DNA from: Marinobacterium iners
GTDB lineage: Bacteria > Pseudomonadota > Gammaproteobacteria > Pseudomonadales > Balneatricaceae
Direction of reading: 5' to 3'
Assembly (NCBI RefSeq): GCF_017310015.1
Contig: NZ_CP022297.1
Coordinates: forward strand, 868,001 to 932,000
Length of the DNA stretch: 64,000 nucleotides
Position 1 is the stretch's first letter. Each line of letters starts with the position of its first letter. The notes under the pieces are model-generated. The model was not told where the DNA came from and made no database searches. It saw only the letters and a list, made by a program, of their open reading frames with translations. Made by a program: the position numbers and the translations under genes. Below are positions 62,150 through 64,000 of this stretch, piece by piece.

Positions 62150-62228
62150 CGGCCTGTTTGGCCGTAGTGCCGGGACTTCCATGTGGTCCGGTTCTGCAGG
62201 CGCATCCATCATCTGGAGGAGTGGAGCC

Positions 62229-62618
62229 ATGCCCCATTTTATCGTTGAGTATTCTGGCAACCTGCACGATCGACTGGAATTCCAGGAACTGTTCAAGGCG
62301 CTGCATGAATATGTGGTGTCCACCGGACACTTTCCGCTGGGTGGCGTGCGCAGCCGTGCCATTCGCTGTAACGATTTTCGGGTGGCTGACGGTCGTGAGG
62401 ACTTTGCGTTCCTGAACCTGAACCTGAAGATCGGACATGGCCGAGATATGGCGCTGAAGCAGGAGGTTGCGGAAAACGTCTTTCGTATTTTGTGCGATTG
62501 GATGAAACCGATCACCGACAACAGTTACTGCCAGATTTCGTTTGAAATGACTGAGCTTGACCCTGTGCTCAAGTTCAATAAGAACAATATTCACGCCCTG
62601 TTTGCCGCCAAATCCTGA
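62229..62618 (+). CDS. hpaF: 5-carboxymethyl-2-hydroxymuconate isomerase
   Basis: A 129-aa tautomerase-superfamily protein. ATG 62229 is chosen for the preceding GGAGGAG and because it puts proline at position 2 (MPHFIVEYSGN), the catalytic base after methionine removal. NDFRVADGREDFAFLNLNLK and a C-terminal EMTELDPVLKFNKNNIH match the family. It isomerises the muconate in the same step that feeds HpaG. Confidence 0.94.
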   Translation: MPHFIVEYSGNLHDRLEFQELFKALHEYVVSTGHFPLGGVRSRAIRCNDFRVADGREDFAFLNLNLKIGHGRDMALKQEVAENVFRILCDWMKPITDNSYCQISFEMTELDPVLKFNKNNIHALFAAKS

Positions 62619-62743
62619 GCGGCAGCCGGCGAATACATAACAAGCGTGGCCAGAGCGGAGCACCGTATCAGGCCCGATATTGGCTGGATAAACGGCCTTT
62701 AAACCACTTCCGAGCAACAGACTTTAGATTCAGGAGACAGACC

Positions 62744-63784
62744 ATGAAAACCTTTTTCAAGTCGCTGGTGGGCGCTGCTGCCCTGACACTGGGGATGGCT
62801 GCATCAGCGAGCGCATCCGCAGAAACGACACTGGTAGTCGGTACCTGGCAGCCGCCTGGTAACCCGATGAACACCATTGTGTGGCCGACTTGGGCCGAGT
62901 GGGTTGAGGAGGCGACCGAAGGGCGTGTCAAGGTCAAGATCGAGCAGGATGTCGGGCATCCCAAGACCTACTTCCAGCTGGTTGAAGATGGCGTCATCAA
63001 TGCGGGCTGGAGTTATCACGGCTATGTGCCGGGTCGCTTCAAACTGCCAATCGCCGTTGAACAGCCGGGGCTGGGTGTCAGCGCCGAGGCGGCATCTGTT
63101 GCGCTGTGGCGTGTGCAGGAAAAATATTTCGCCGATGCAGGCGAGTTTGAAGGCCTGACGCTGCTGGCCATGCTGACGCATGGTCCTGGTCAGATTCACT
63201 CCATCGACCCGATCAACAGCCTGGCTGACCTGAAGGGCAAAAAAATCCGCATCGGTGGCGGTGTGCAGACCGAAATCGGTGAGCGCATCGGCATCACCCC
63301 TGTTGCAGCCCCTGGCTCCAAGGTCTATGAAATGATGCAGCAGGGTGTTATCGATGGTGTGTTCATGCCGGTAACCGAGCAGAAAGCGCTGCGTTTGACT
63401 GAAGTGGCACCGAACCTGACCGTGCTGCCGGGTGGCATGTATTTGGGCAGCTTCTCCATGTTCATCGACCCTTACTTCCTGGAAGAGCTGGACCCGAAAG
63501 ATGCCGAAGCCATTATGAGCGTATCCGGTGAAAAACTGTCTGCTTTGGCCGGTCGTGCCTGGGATGAGGCAGATAAAGAGGGCTTTGAGGCGGCCCGTGC
63601 AGCCGGTGTAACGATCAATGATCTGACAGCCGACTCTGCATTGGTACAAGAGTTCAATGAGTTGATCAAGGGTATGGACGACGCCTGGATCGAGAGTGTT
63701 TCCGACCGTGGTGTTGATGCCCGTGCCGCTCTGGAAGAGTTGCGCAGTATCGCACGCGAGTACGAAGCTCAGAAGCAGGAGTGA
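62744..63784 (+). CDS. TRAP transporter substrate-binding protein (DctP family)
   Basis: A 346-aa periplasmic binding protein with signal peptide at about residues 1-27 (LVGAAALTLGMAASASASAE). WVEEATEGRVKVKIEQDVGH, LADLKGKKIRIGGGVQTEIG and VYEMMQQGVIDGVFMPVTEQ fit DctP. It is followed 3 bp later by the small permease gene, so it delivers an acid, plausibly 4-hydroxyphenylacetate or homoprotocatechuate, to this permease. Confidence 0.95.
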   Translation: MKTFFKSLVGAAALTLGMAASASASAETTLVVGTWQPPGNPMNTIVWPTWAEWVEEATEGRVKVKIEQDVGHPKTYFQLVEDGVINAGWSYHGYVPGRFKLPIAVEQPGLGVSAEAASVALWRVQEKYFADAGEFEGLTLLAMLTHGPGQIHSIDPINSLADLKGKKIRIGGGVQTEIGERIGITPVAAPGSKVYEMMQQGVIDGVFMPVTEQKALRLTEVAPNLTVLPGGMYLGSFSMFIDPYFLEELDPKDAEAIMSVSGEKLSALAGRAWDEADKEGFEAARAAGVTINDLTADSALVQEFNELIKGMDDAWIESVSDRGVDARAALEELRSIAREYEAQKQE

Positions 63785-63787
63785 TCC

Positions 63788-64000
63788 ATGTCCGTAAGTG
63801 CCTGGATTAAGGAGCACTACGACGAGAAGGGGCCAGCCTTGTGGTTGGCCTTTTTCCTCGAAGCAGTGGCTTCCCTCGTTCTGTTCATTCTAATGGCATT
63901 GACCTGTGTCGATGTCATAGGCCGTTACCTGTTCAACAGCCCGCTGCACGGCGGTACCGAGCTGACCGAGATCGGTCTGGCCGTGATGGTGTTTGCGGCC
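63788..64000 (+). CDS. TRAP transporter small permease (DctQ family), cut by window end
   Basis: The first 71 codons from ATG 63788 are visible. After a short cytoplasmic lead there is a hydrophobic segment (LWLAFFLEAVASLVLFILMA) and VDVIGRYLFNSPLHGGTELT, the DctQ landmark. The gene continues past position 64000, and a large permease gene would be expected next. Confidence 0.93.
   Translation, partial: MSVSAWIKEHYDEKGPALWLAFFLEAVASLVLFILMALTCVDVIGRYLFNSPLHGGTELTEIGLAVMVFAA

Larger units (their letters stand above)
61864..62228. other. Divergent regulatory region between hpaH and hpaF
   Basis: 365 bases without a gene. It contains two facing promoters, each with an operator-like motif in the spacer (annotated separately). 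The frame from 61869 that runs into hpaF is not coding. Confidence 0.8.

Noticed and set aside
61869..62228. N-terminal extension of the hpaF frame
   Set aside because: It covers the promoter region with operator motifs; the ATG at 62229 has a strong ribosome-binding site and gives the needed Pro-2.
62804..63817. A 337-codon minus-strand frame
   Set aside because: Antisense of the DctP gene, which has a signal peptide and family motifs.
1..64000. tRNA or rRNA genes, riboswitches, replication origin
   Set aside because: No cloverleaf, rRNA-like stretch, or DnaA-box cluster was noticed by eye; a covariance-model scan would be decisive and was not possible.

Overview
The window reads as a chromosomal segment of a gammaproteobacterium, most like marine Oceanospirillales such as Marinobacterium relatives. 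This guess rests on the hpa catabolic set, TRAP transporters, FAN1, the small TIGR02450/TIGR03643 proteins and moderately GC-rich coding. The genus is inference. No rRNA or tRNA gene was recognised.

Positions 1-31,500 form a decayed defence and accessory island. It opens with the end of a CRISPR array (37-nt repeats) split by an IS5-type element that landed inside a repeat. A RhuM-Fic protein follows, then a run of small nucleotide- and NAD-related genes (dual-OB, DUF488, DUF4326, a frameshifted 5'-nucleotidase, a sirtuin, a metallophosphoesterase), then an AAA+ ATPase and a WYL regulator. From 16,004 to 31,369 on the minus strand lies what was one operon: hsdR-hsdM-hsdS followed 10 bp later by a large Abi/UG-type reverse transcriptase gene. 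Removing the insertion sequences and their exact target duplications restores reading frames. The RT gene is cut by IS66, IS1380 and IS630; hsdR by a second IS1380 plus an amber codon; hsdM by a frameshift. Only hsdS is intact, so the system must now be inactive as written.

Positions 31,550-41,500 are ordinary housekeeping and accessory genes: FAN1 nuclease, three consecutive peptidyl-prolyl isomerases, a DASS-type transporter overlapping an MscS channel, a DHH phosphoesterase, an EamA transporter and a LuxR-type regulator.

Positions 41,675-64,000 are a complete aromatic catabolic region for 4-hydroxyphenylacetate through the homoprotocatechuate meta pathway. It holds a two-component C1/C2-type hydroxylase, two HpaD-type dioxygenases, HpaE, HpaG1/G2, HpaF, HpaH, HpaI, the regulators HpaR and HpaA, two Bcr/CflA-like MFS transporters, an unnamed membrane protein coupled to hpaR, and a TRAP transporter that runs off the window. 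An embedded LysR-controlled operon carries a class II aldolase, a ketopantoate-reductase-like enzyme and an orphan TRAP binding protein. Six copies of a TTAAnATGTTAAnTAA-type motif lie upstream of the transport and hpa genes; in four promoters the motif fills the -35/-10 spacer, and it is the likely HpaR operator.
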